Source: Acinetobacter calcoaceticus
Lineage (GTDB): Bacteria > Pseudomonadota > Gammaproteobacteria > Pseudomonadales > Moraxellaceae
Reading direction: 5' to 3'
Assembly: GCF_016508255.1 (NCBI RefSeq)
Contig: NZ_JADVKT010000001.1
Location: 1 to 64,000 of the forward strand
Length of the DNA stretch: 64,000 nucleotides
Positions 1-11,171 of this stretch are shown piece after piece. The notes beneath the pieces were generated by a model. That model was not told the origin of the DNA. It ran no database searches and worked only from the letters and a program-made list of their open reading frames with translations. The position numbers and the translations under genes were made by a program. Each line of letters opens with the position of its first letter. Position 1 is the stretch's first letter.

Positions 1-165
1 TAGACAACTCCATTGTGCTCATTCAGGAAGGAATAAATAAGAGATTTAGGCACACAGAGGCAGAATGAACAGATAGATATTTCACTCAATCCCGAGTGTT
101 TCCCTTAGATTTCCTTTTAAACATTCTTGATAATTTTTGTAATTTGATCTAGTTATCAAACCATG

Positions 166-230
166 GTTTTGTTCGGTATAAATACTTTTTGTTCGATGAT
201 CGAACATTATCTAATGTAGTTGTCCGATCT
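166..230. promoter_or_regulatory. IclR-type (PcaU/PobR-like) operator repeats
   Basis: GTTCG occurs at 171 and again at 191, exactly 20 bp apart. The second copy is half of a perfect 7-1-7 palindrome, GTTCGATGATCGAAC, at 191-205. A weaker copy, GTCCGATC, follows at 222. One direct repeat plus one palindrome is the arrangement known for operators of Acinetobacter PcaU and PobR (IclR family). The target is inferred to lie off the left edge: an ATG on the minus strand at 13 could start such a gene, but only four codons are visible. Confidence 0.45.
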
Positions 231-292
231 TGATAAATCCTAAAACTTATCAATGTAAAAGAGTATAAGTGGTTATAAATAGATATGTAGAA

Positions 293-327
293 AGCTTGCT
301 TAGATGAGCAAATCATCCAAGCAAGTT
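293..327 (-). terminator. Probable terminator of ftsB-ispD
   Basis: A long imperfect hairpin (arms around AGCTTGCTTAGATGA and TCATCCAAGCAAGTT) lies just past the ispD stop. Read on the minus strand it is followed only by a short T tract, so it is a weaker intrinsic terminator than the others in the window. Confidence 0.5.
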
Positions 328-340
328 AAAAATAATAGAA

Positions 341-1057
341 TTAAGACTGAGATTGCAGAATCAAACGTGCAAGTTCTAAATCATCGGGATAAGTAATTTT
401 TATATTGTCAGAACGCCCCATTACGACCTGTACAGTTTCACCCATATATTCGAGTGCACTTGCCTCATCGGTAATAGTGACGTTATTTTCTAAAGCATGT
501 TCAATTGCTTTTTTTAGTTTACCGATTTTAGTAATTTGAGGCGTTTGAGCTTGCCATAAGAAATCTCGACTGACTGTTTTATCAATTTGATTGCCTGATT
601 TAACCTGCTTTAAAGTATCACGAACCGGAATTGCTAAAATAGCACTCTCATTTGATTCAATTGCCTTTTCAACAAGAGCATTTAAACAATCCAAGGTAAC
701 GCAAGGGCGTGCTGCATCATGCACCAGTACCCAGTCATTCTCATCGGCAAAATTTAAAAGATGATTTAACGCATTTAACACAGAATAGACTCGCTCAGCC
801 CCACCAATGCAAAAATGCGCCTTATCTATATTTTGAAATGGTAAAGTCTGAGCAAAGGTATCTTGCATACCAATTGCCAAGACATACCCATTTAAAGGCA
901 GTTGGCTGATGCGACGAACAGTATGTTCTAAAACAGTCGTATTTTGAATATATTGATACTGTTTCAACTCAGTTTTAGAAAATCGACTTCCTGATCCTGC
1001 GGCGGGAATAACCGCCCACAATTTAGTCTGGGATATCTGGGGATGCAGGGGTCTCAT
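341..1057 (-). CDS. ispD: 2-C-methyl-D-erythritol 4-phosphate cytidylyltransferase
   Basis: IspD transfers CMP from CTP to 2-C-methyl-D-erythritol 4-phosphate, the third step of the cytosolic MEP isoprenoid pathway. The 238-residue product has the nucleotide-binding start IPAAGSGSRF near residue 17, VHDAARP in the middle and TDEASALEYMG towards the C-terminus, all typical of the family, and its length is normal. The start at 1057 lies inside the end of ftsB, giving a 35-bp overlap and implying translational coupling. A slightly later non-ATG start cannot be excluded because no strong ribosome binding site is seen. The ftsB-ispD pair is widespread in gammaproteobacteria. Confidence 0.95.
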   Translation of the reverse strand: MRPLHPQISQTKLWAVIPAAGSGSRFSKTELKQYQYIQNTTVLEHTVRRISQLPLNGYVLAIGMQDTFAQTLPFQNIDKAHFCIGGAERVYSVLNALNHLLNFADENDWVLVHDAARPCVTLDCLNALVEKAIESNESAILAIPVRDTLKQVKSGNQIDKTVSRDFLWQAQTPQITKIGKLKKAIEHALENNVTITDEASALEYMGETVQVVMGRSDNIKITYPDDLELARLILQSQS

Positions 1058-1412
1058 TCGTTTCTAAATCTACTTTGGCGTTCGGGTCAATATAAATAGG
1101 CTTGTAATGGGTACTGATCGTACTCATTTGAACAAACGTTTCATGTGGTTTTACTAAACCAAGATCAAGACGAGCATGTTCTTCTATGGCTTCTGTACCA
1201 TTTTTAAGGTCAAAAACTTCTGCCGCCAAAATTCGGTTTCGTTCTTTAAGCTCTTCATTTACTTCAGCTTGTTGCTGAATTTGTTGCATGAGAGCTTGAT
1301 GAGGGATATAACCACCCTCACCTAACCAAAATTGATATTGCAGTATAGCTACTAAGACAATAACAAGTAGCAATATCAGTTTGCTTGAAGTGGATCGAAA
1401 TACTTCTAACAT
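1023..1412 (-). CDS. ftsB: Cell division protein FtsB
   Basis: FtsB is a bitopic inner-membrane divisome protein that forms the FtsQ-FtsB-FtsL complex. The 129-residue product has a short cytoplasmic start, one membrane segment at about residues 12-27 (LILLLVIVLVAILQYQFW), then a periplasmic coiled coil with alternating Gln, Glu and Leu (about 40-75), and a divergent acidic, Pro-rich tail. It is somewhat longer than the roughly 100-residue enterobacterial protein, mostly through that tail. It overlaps the start of ispD. In many relatives the gene directly follows eno; here about 2.9 kb separates them. Confidence 0.9.
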   Translation of the reverse strand: MLEVFRSTSSKLILLLVIVLVAILQYQFWLGEGGYIPHQALMQQIQQQAEVNEELKERNRILAAEVFDLKNGTEAIEEHARLDLGLVKPHETFVQMSTISTHYKPIYIDPNAKVDLETNETPASPDIPD

Positions 1413-1717
1413 ATCATTAAGATTTTTAATTAAAAACTTTCGTTAAGAGTTTGTATTGTAGAGTAATTAACAAGTAACATGCACAATTCCTGCAAAAATT
1501 TAAGCAAAATTATTAATGGGCATATTACTTTAACTGACCATTGTGACATGTTTCATTTTGTCAAAAATGAATGGAATTTGAAAGGGAAATAATATTTATA
1601 AGTACAACTGCTTATAAATCAATCGAACCTACAAACACATTTTTAAATTACACCCCAAGCCCAAAGTCTTTACCTTAGCCGTAGAGTCATAGTCAAACCA
1701 ATTAACATTCTTTAATC
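1413..1717. other. Intergenic region upstream of ftsB
   Basis: This AT-rich stretch must contain the promoter that now drives ftsB-ispD, since eno is no longer adjacent. I see no confident -35/-10 pair, no repeat and no coding potential in it. Confidence 0.4.
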
Positions 1718-1878
1718 TTAATTACTTACCTGTGTAAATTGTTGCTCTAGCATAGCTCTACCCCACTGTTCTCCTTCCCATTCATCGATCAATTTAAAAC
1801 CAAAATTTTCATAAAGTTTTCTTGCAGCACTAAGGCTGCTAAAAGTCCACAATTGAACAGCTGACAATTGTTTTTGAT
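1718..1878 (-). pseudogene. C-terminal remnant of a GNAT acetyltransferase
   Basis: Read on the minus strand this stretch encodes SAVQLWTFSSLSAARKLYEN followed by FGFKLIDEWEGEQWG and ends at a TAA at 1718. This is the typical C-terminal GNAT segment (the xLYExxGFxL motif with the acetyl-CoA-binding helix before it). It resembles the C-terminus of the fused MarR-GNAT proteins common in Acinetobacter. No start codon with a ribosome binding site and no N-terminal acetyltransferase part is present, so it is a decayed fragment. It marks old rearrangement between ftsB and eno. Confidence 0.7.
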
Positions 1879-2025
1879 CACAAAAATATATAAACCAACT
1901 TTCAAATTAATATTGACTATTGAACCACATAAGAACAAGAGAAATAAAAAAACTACACAGTATTTTCTTTTATATTTTATTATTCCTCATAAATCTCATG
2001 AAAGAGAATAAAGGTATAAACTGTA

Positions 2026-2706
2026 GTGCATAAAATTTTAGCATTTTCTTTAGTAAGCTTAGGTTTAAGCGCTTGTAACAACCCTACTGATGATAGACCT
2101 TCAAAAATAATTAATATGGAGAGTAATCAGACACAACATATATCAGCCAACCCCTATATATTTGAATATAACGACATTGTATACAGTCTAAAATCTGGAC
2201 AATCCCCAAATACAGTCCATTTAAAATTTAAAAACTTATTAAACAAGATGCCATCTAGCGATAATAATTTAGATATTTTAAAAACCAAACGCAAGGTACT
2301 TATTCACTTAGGTTGCCTTAAAGAAGCATATGCTTTTACTGAAAAAATATTAGCTAAAACAAATAACTCTAAGCTGCAAGAAGTACAATGCATCTTCTTA
2401 ATAAAAATGGGAAGAAATGCTCATGAAATAAAAGAATGTTATGAAAAAACTGCTCATAGTTATTTAAAGGAAATAAATTTAATTCCAAAGGCAGCATTAC
2501 GATATCAATATGCATTATGGGGCCATCATGCAGCAATGTTTCATGCTGGTAATATCGAATATAAGGATAAACTTCAAGAAATCGTTGATTATCACAATAT
2601 GGAGGATCATAAAAGAACATATCAACAAATGTATGAAAATATACTGAATCCCATTGTGTTTAGAAAACGTTTAGATGCTATTCCCTACACCCCCGATTGT
2701 CAGTAA
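2026..2706 (+). CDS. Putative lipoprotein of unknown function
   Basis: The 226-residue product starts with a short signal peptide (hydrophobic residues 4-15) ending in the lipobox LSAC, so it is predicted to be a lipoprotein with the lipidated Cys near residue 17. The rest is rich in Lys, Asn and helix-formers, with a pattern like irregular helical repeats (about residues 85-200); I do not recognise the family. The start is a GTG; an ATG 27 bp upstream is out of frame and closed. Base composition is clearly more AT-rich than the surrounding core genes, suggesting acquisition. A converging ParB-like gene lies 24 bp downstream on the other strand. Confidence 0.7.
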   Translation: MHKILAFSLVSLGLSACNNPTDDRPSKIINMESNQTQHISANPYIFEYNDIVYSLKSGQSPNTVHLKFKNLLNKMPSSDNNLDILKTKRKVLIHLGCLKEAYAFTEKILAKTNNSKLQEVQCIFLIKMGRNAHEIKECYEKTAHSYLKEINLIPKAALRYQYALWGHHAAMFHAGNIEYKDKLQEIVDYHNMEDHKRTYQQMYENILNPIVFRKRLDAIPYTPDCQ

Positions 2707-2730
2707 AACCTATTAGCAATTGTTATAGAA

Positions 2731-3108
2731 TTAATCATCATAGATAAGATCATTTTCATCAACATTGATATAATCTGGTTGAGGATCTTTATCAAATTGT
2801 ACAGCACGTATTTTAACATTACCTAAAATTCTTGCTTTTCCTACCCGATGCATGCCATCCATTACTCTACCCTGTGAACATATTATTATTGGATAAGTCA
2901 AATCTGCCTCTTGAATGAGTAGCATATGATTAATTATGTCTTGAGTTGTAGGATGAGAATCTGGATACCAATACGGTTCATTTAATTCTTTTATTTCTAA
3001 TAGTAAAATTTCTTTTACTTTAAAATCTCTAGTTAATGCTATTAAATTATCGACATCCCAAATATATGTATCATTTTCAATTTTCCTAAAATGATATTGC
3101 TTTCTCAT
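2731..3108 (-). CDS. ParB-like nuclease-fold small protein
   Basis: The 125-residue protein has a central segment (about residues 72-105) reading YPIIICSQGRVMDGMHRVGKA, then IRAVQFDKDP. The DGxHR core resembles the ParB/sulfiredoxin-like fold, where such an Arg/His pair binds nucleotide. There is no helix-turn-helix or CTP-dependent partition domain, so it is not a plasmid partition protein. It could be a nucleotide-binding or modifying enzyme, but the function is unknown. It is very AT-rich, stands convergent to the lipoprotein gene at 2026, and looks like accessory DNA inserted between ftsB and eno. Confidence 0.6.
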   Translation of the reverse strand: MRKQYHFRKIENDTYIWDVDNLIALTRDFKVKEILLLEIKELNEPYWYPDSHPTTQDIINHMLLIQEADLTYPIIICSQGRVMDGMHRVGKARILGNVKIRAVQFDKDPQPDYINVDENDLIYDD

Positions 3109-3474
3109 GATATAAAATTCTCATAAAATCAAAAAACATTAAAATATATCATATATATATTAAGATTAGATATTATAAAAATAGAGTGATGTAAATTCCA
3201 ATCAATATATAAAAGACATTTAAAAATCACAATCCAATAAATGATACTTTTATCTTATTTAACAACACCAACAATTATTCTATCTTAACGTCTATCTAGA
3301 ATTAAAACCTAAAATATATTTAATCTAATGAACAAGCTGAATAGTAAAATTCATACAAAATCACATAATTTCCGATTTTTTAACCAACAAATACTTAAAA
3401 AGTATATTTTTTCTCTTTTCAATTTGCTAAGAATTTTATAAAGATTTCTTCCACTTATCCAGAAAGGAGAAAAA
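3109..3474. other. AT-rich intergenic region
   Basis: About 365 bp of strongly AT-rich DNA separates the divergent ParB-like and DUF421 genes and must hold both promoters. No clear operator, repeat or additional ORF is supported. The only motif I rely on is the AAAGGAG ribosome binding site just before 3475. Confidence 0.4.
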
Positions 3475-4152
3475 ATGGATTTTTTTAATATTTTCATAGG
3501 TGACACTACTTGGACCTTTATTCTGGAAATTTTGGTTCGATGTTTTGTCATGTTTATCATTATTATTAGTTTTCTAAGACTATCAGGTAAACGCGGTATT
3601 CGCCAACTCTCTCTTTTTGAACTCGCGATTATTTTATGTTTAGGTTCCGCTGCGGGTGACCCTATGTTTACCAAGGACGTACCTATCTCACATGCTTTAG
3701 TCGTATTTATCGTTATCCTTTCTCTCTATCGTCTTGTAACTTGGGCCATGGTGAAAAATAAAAAAATTGAAGACCTATTAGAAGGAAAAGCACTTTGTGT
3801 GGTCAAAGATGGACTTTTAGTCTACAAAGATTTCCAGAAACAATCATATTCACATGATGAGTTTTTCTCAGAGATGCGCCAACAAAATGTTGAACATTTA
3901 GGTCAAGTGAGAACAGCTTTACTAGAATCTGACGGGATTCTTAGTTTACTGTACTATGAAGATGAAGAGGTAAAATGGGGGTTACCAATATTTCCTGATG
4001 CCTATTACAGAGCTGACGTGTTTAAAATCAATAGTTTTTATTCATGCATGAAATGTGGTGAAACTAAAATTCTAAATAAAATCAATCAAGAGTGCACTCG
4101 TTGCAAACATCATAGTTGGGCTGAGTCTTTAAAAACCCGCAGATTAGGATAA
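3475..4152 (+). CDS. DUF421 (YetF-like) membrane protein with C-terminal zinc ribbon
   Basis: The 225-residue protein has three N-terminal membrane segments (about 13-35, 45-60, 72-90), with RLSGKRGIRQLSLFEL and the GSAAGDP turn typical of DUF421. A soluble C-terminal domain (about 100-180) follows. The last 35 residues add two CxxC pairs (CMKCGE and CTRCKH) that look like a zinc ribbon not found in the Bacillus YetF type. A strong AAAGGAG lies six bases before the ATG. The cellular role of the family is unsettled. The gene converges on eno. Confidence 0.8.
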   Translation: MDFFNIFIGDTTWTFILEILVRCFVMFIIIISFLRLSGKRGIRQLSLFELAIILCLGSAAGDPMFTKDVPISHALVVFIVILSLYRLVTWAMVKNKKIEDLLEGKALCVVKDGLLVYKDFQKQSYSHDEFFSEMRQQNVEHLGQVRTALLESDGILSLLYYEDEEVKWGLPIFPDAYYRADVFKINSFYSCMKCGETKILNKINQECTRCKHHSWAESLKTRRLG

Positions 4153-4271
4153 TACAAGAATTAAGTATTATAAATGTTAGCTATGTTGTTTTTGAAAAAC
4201 TTTAATAGCTAGAGTTTTTCACTTTGAAATATCACAAAAGAATTATTAGAAAGTAACTTATTTTTATGAAT

Positions 4272-4306
4272 TAAAAAAGGTGCTATTTCATATTAAAAAT
4301 AGCACC
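4272..4306 (-). terminator. Terminator of the pyrG-kdsA-eno operon
   Basis: Read on the minus strand, GGTGCTATTT pairs with AAATAGCACC across a short loop and is followed by six T residues, about 40 bp past the eno stop. On the plus strand no T tract follows, so it mainly serves eno. Confidence 0.8.
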
Positions 4307-4346
4307 CTAAAATGTTAAAAGCTAATTTTAACTTTTTATTTAAAGA

Positions 4347-6555
<2,209 letters not shown>

Positions 6556-6585
6556 TTAAACTTTCCCAGTTTATTTAAAATCGCA

Positions 6586-8300
<1,715 letters not shown>

Positions 8301-8405
8301 AGTCAAACCGCACCAATTCAAAGATCATTAAACAACTGGCTATTCTATCAGCATTTTTAATAAAAAATTAGGCTAATCTCACATGATTTTTTCATTCTCT
8401 TTTAC

Positions 8406-8414
8406 TGTTATAAT
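8406..8414 (+). promoter_or_regulatory. Extended -10 promoter of the lipoprotein gene
   Basis: TGTTATAAT gives a perfect TATAAT at 8409-8414 with an extended TG one base before it. No good -35 element is visible, as expected for an extended -10 promoter. The start codon is 33 bp downstream. Confidence 0.65.
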
Positions 8415-8446
8415 GCGAGCTCCTCAATTAAATGTTGTTTAGGACA

Positions 8447-8914
8447 ATGGCAAATAAAAAACTTTTAATCTGTGCTGCAATTGCAGCTGGACTATTGTTA
8501 ACCGCATGCGTCAAAAAAGAAACACCTAAAGAAGAAGAGCAAGAGAAGGTTGAAACTTCTGTTTCAGAATCTAAACCTGCAAAATTTGAGTCTTTAGAAA
8601 GTGTTAAAACTGAAGAAGCTCAAACTCAGGAACCAACGCAAGTTGAAGTTCATCACGAAGAAACAGCGAATACTACAACTGAAATTCGCCGTGAAACTCG
8701 TCCTGCCCACTCTGAGCAAAATTCACAAACAACTGTTTCTGAACAACCTAAAGTAGAACCGAAGCCTAAGCCAGAACCTAAACCTGAGCCAAAAGCAGAG
8801 CCGAAGCCTGAAAAAGTTCAATCAAAACCTGCTAAGCCAGCTGAACCTTCTCAAACTGAAGATGATGCTGTAGCTGCTGCAATTGCTGCTGCTACGCCAG
8901 CGCTTAAGAACTAA
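8447..8914 (+). CDS. Lipoprotein with Pro/Lys/Glu-rich spacer
   Basis: The start at 8447 yields a standard lipoprotein signal, MANKKLLICAAIAAGLLLTAC, with the lipid-accepting Cys near residue 21. A 5-codon upstream ATG is possible. The remaining 134 residues are low complexity: an acidic Glu/Thr/Val part, then a run of PKPEP-type repeats (about residues 105-130), and an alanine-rich end. Such Pro/Lys/Glu spacers usually form extended periplasmic linkers, as in TonB. No globular domain is present and I do not recognise a function. It is a single gene with its own promoter and terminator. Confidence 0.75.
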   Translation: MANKKLLICAAIAAGLLLTACVKKETPKEEEQEKVETSVSESKPAKFESLESVKTEEAQTQEPTQVEVHHEETANTTTEIRRETRPAHSEQNSQTTVSEQPKVEPKPKPEPKPEPKAEPKPEKVQSKPAKPAEPSQTEDDAVAAAIAAATPALKN

Positions 8915-8930
8915 GTTTCAGTACAAATAT

Positions 8931-8963
8931 GCCCAAATTGAACTTTTTTGGTTTGGGCTTTTT
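8931..8963 (+). terminator. Terminator of the 8447 lipoprotein gene
   Basis: GCCCAAA at 8931 pairs with TTTGGGC at 8952 and is followed by a T run, 16 bp past the stop codon. Confidence 0.8.
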
Positions 8964-9076
8964 GATCAATTAAAACTTTCAGTCCAATAATAAATATTAC
9001 TTTCATCTATTTTTTATCTTTAAAGTTCCTCTAAATATCAATTTAGGACAATCTATTTATTCCTGCCCAAAAAACA

Positions 9077-9128
9077 TTGACGTCTCTTTGGCTGATCTGT
9101 AGTTTTTAATCAAGTTCCTTTTTGGAAC
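9077..9128 (+). promoter_or_regulatory. Promoter and possible operator before the di-iron hydrolase gene
   Basis: TTGACG at 9077 and TAGTTT at 9100 are spaced by 17 bp. Just downstream, GTTCC (9114-9118) and GGAAC (9124-9128) form an inverted repeat with a 5-bp centre, placed where a repressor would block initiation. Both are pattern matches only. Confidence 0.4.
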
Positions 9129-9156
9129 CTTAATTAAAAGAAGATTGGAGCCTAAA

Positions 9157-10002
9157 ATGAATACTGTATCAAGTCGCGTACCAGCCTCATTTCCAGTTCG
9201 TCGTATGGACTATAATTTTGGAAACATACCCCGTTATTGGTGTAACAATGACCCTTCACTCACACATTACTTTACAGGGCTATCAGCTTTATTCCCTGAA
9301 GGCGAATCTTATTTCGTTCGCTCTGTGCGGGCTTTACGAGGAAAAGCTAAACAGAATGGGCTTTTAGATCGTGAAATCGGAGCATTTATCGGACAAGAAG
9401 CCATGCACTCTAAAGAACACCACGCTTTTCATGTGAGTGCTCAACAATATGGTCTTGATCCAGAATCATTAGAAAAAGCTACAGGTATTATCCTAAAAGG
9501 CATTGAAAAAGTTTTTAGTAAAAAATGGAATCTATTAGTCACAGTCGGTCTAGAACATTACACAGCCGTACTTGTGGTGAGCATGATGCAGTCTGTCAAT
9601 GAACTTATGACAGATACAACTATCCGAGATTTGTGGTTATGGCACAGTGTGGAAGAGACCGAGCATAAAGCGGTAGCTTTCGATTTATATGAATATTTAT
9701 ATGGCAATGGATTAAGTGCTTATTTGCCGCGTATTTCAGTTTTTACATTGAGTTTAATTCTTATTACGGGGTTTTCAACAATTTATCAAATTGTCCTTAT
9801 GAAAAGAGATAAACAATTATCTAACTTTAGATCTTGGCGTAATTTCTTTAGTTTTGCAGGTAAACAATATAGAACATTAATTCCTAAATTTTTTGAATAC
9901 TATCGCTATGACTTTCACCCAAATCAGACCAATGAAAGAGATTTAGTTGCTGCCACTAAAGTAAAACTTGGCATAAAGGATACCCCAGCTCTGTTATCTT
10001 AA
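9157..10002 (+). CDS. Predicted metal-dependent hydrolase (PF10118/COG3687 family)
   Basis: The 281-residue product matches the predicted metal-dependent hydrolase family. A ferritin-like helical core supplies the metal ligands: GQEAMHSKEHHAFH near residue 85, VGLEHYTAV near 130 and HSVEETEHKAVAFDLYEY near 163, that is several ExxH-type pairs. One hydrophobic segment follows at about residue 190-210. GGAG six bases before the ATG at 9157 decides the start over a TTG four codons upstream. Its substrate is unknown. It stands alone between two terminators. Confidence 0.8.
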   Translation: MNTVSSRVPASFPVRRMDYNFGNIPRYWCNNDPSLTHYFTGLSALFPEGESYFVRSVRALRGKAKQNGLLDREIGAFIGQEAMHSKEHHAFHVSAQQYGLDPESLEKATGIILKGIEKVFSKKWNLLVTVGLEHYTAVLVVSMMQSVNELMTDTTIRDLWLWHSVEETEHKAVAFDLYEYLYGNGLSAYLPRISVFTLSLILITGFSTIYQIVLMKRDKQLSNFRSWRNFFSFAGKQYRTLIPKFFEYYRYDFHPNQTNERDLVAATKVKLGIKDTPALLS

Positions 10003-10011
10003 AGCCATTAA

Positions 10012-10042
10012 AAATAAAGCCCAATCACTTGGGCTTTATTTT
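10012..10042. terminator. Bidirectional terminator
   Basis: AATAAAGCCCAA pairs with TTGGGCTTTATT around a four-base loop, with T tracts on both strands. It separates the convergent hydrolase genes ending at 10002 and 10058. Confidence 0.85.
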
Positions 10043-10057
10043 TAGAACAATCATTAT

Positions 10058-11158
10058 TTACTTAGTACGTTCAATTAAAAAATAATTAGACATAAGACGC
10101 GCAGCCCATGAGGTACTTTTCCAACCTTCGTAAAAACCACAATGACTTCCTTTTTTTGTGGTGACCACTGCAATATTACTCATTTGCTGGATGGTTTCTT
10201 TATAAGGCTCTAAATTTTTAATAGAACATACTGGATCATCTTCAGCATTAAGAATCATTAATGGAATTTTGACATTCTCAAATACATAAATTGGGTTAAT
10301 GGCTTGACAATAACTTTGATAATCCTGAAAACCAGCCATCTCAAAATATTCTTTTTCAAATTCTTCCAGACTTGTCGTTGATAGAACTTTTTCTAGAGAA
10401 CGAATCTGGCTCCATGTACTTTGGTAAGGATGGATAAAATATTTGAATAACTTTTTGGTCATCATTTTGCTATAGAACGGATGAACATTCTTAAAACCAA
10501 TTTCTGTGTTGTAACCAGGGCACATCGCAAATGCAGCTTTAAAAGGAGTATTCTCCCCTTGTTCGCCTAAATAACGAACCAACAGTCCTGTTCCCGCAGA
10601 GGAACCAACAGCATACAAATCCGATTGAGGAAATAGATTTTGAATATGCGTAAGCTGCTCTTTAAGGTCACTCGTTGATCCAAAAAGCGAAATCTGCGGT
10701 ACAGGCATAGGTAAACCAGCATGACCACGGCGTAAGCATAGCGCTATTCTCCAACCTGTATATTGATGTAAGTCTTTTACCAATTCACGCATACTTTCAG
10801 GGGTGCCTGTAATGGTATGCATGATGACAATCGTAGGAGTATCTTTGGGAAGATTATAGCCATACCATGCGATCGCAGTTACCCCACCATCTTTCATGCT
10901 GAGCTGGTCAATACGGTCATATTCAAGCTTAATGGTTTTTTTTCTAATAATATCGAAATATAAAAGATGAACATGATTATTACTTAACCATGGCGTAGGA
11001 CGATATTTTTGCTTTAGTTGAGGCAATTTATCCAAGACATCTTTAATTTTCCCTTGTGGGTCATAATAGACTTTTGGCTGTTCAGCACCTAGTACCGAAT
11101 CAAATAATTCTGAACCGAAAGCTTTAATTTTATTTAAAGTAGATATGCCCATATCCAA
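10058..11158 (-). CDS. YheT-like alpha/beta hydrolase
   Basis: The 366-residue protein resembles the YheT/COG0429 alpha/beta hydrolase family. The oxyanion strand IVIMHTITGTPES is near residue 112, the nucleophile elbow is YAVGSSAGTGLLV (Gly-Ser-Ser-Ala-Gly), the acid is in LNAEDDPVCS and the His is in KKGSHCGFYEG. The start is uncertain: GAGG is optimally placed for a TTG at 11158, while an ATG two codons later has a long spacer. It is 13 bp after the SGNH esterase gene and probably cotranscribed with it. The substrate is inferred to be a lipid or ester. Confidence 0.8.
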   Translation of the reverse strand: MDMGISTLNKIKAFGSELFDSVLGAEQPKVYYDPQGKIKDVLDKLPQLKQKYRPTPWLSNNHVHLLYFDIIRKKTIKLEYDRIDQLSMKDGGVTAIAWYGYNLPKDTPTIVIMHTITGTPESMRELVKDLHQYTGWRIALCLRRGHAGLPMPVPQISLFGSTSDLKEQLTHIQNLFPQSDLYAVGSSAGTGLLVRYLGEQGENTPFKAAFAMCPGYNTEIGFKNVHPFYSKMMTKKLFKYFIHPYQSTWSQIRSLEKVLSTTSLEEFEKEYFEMAGFQDYQSYCQAINPIYVFENVKIPLMILNAEDDPVCSIKNLEPYKETIQQMSNIAVVTTKKGSHCGFYEGWKSTSWAARLMSNYFLIERTK

Positions 11159-11171
11159 TCACGACCTCTGA

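Noticed and set aside
2369..2620. Minus-strand frame inside the lipoprotein gene
   Set aside because: Composition and lack of start signals fit an antisense shadow of the AT-rich lipoprotein gene.
2731..3108. Plasmid partition ParB gene, hence a plasmid remnant
   Set aside because: Only a small nucleotide-binding-like core is present. There is no ParA, no helix-turn-helix and no parS-like repeat.
3351..3674. 107-codon minus-strand frame overlapping the DUF421 start
   Set aside because: It is the antisense shadow of the DUF421 gene, has no ribosome binding site and no protein-like pattern.
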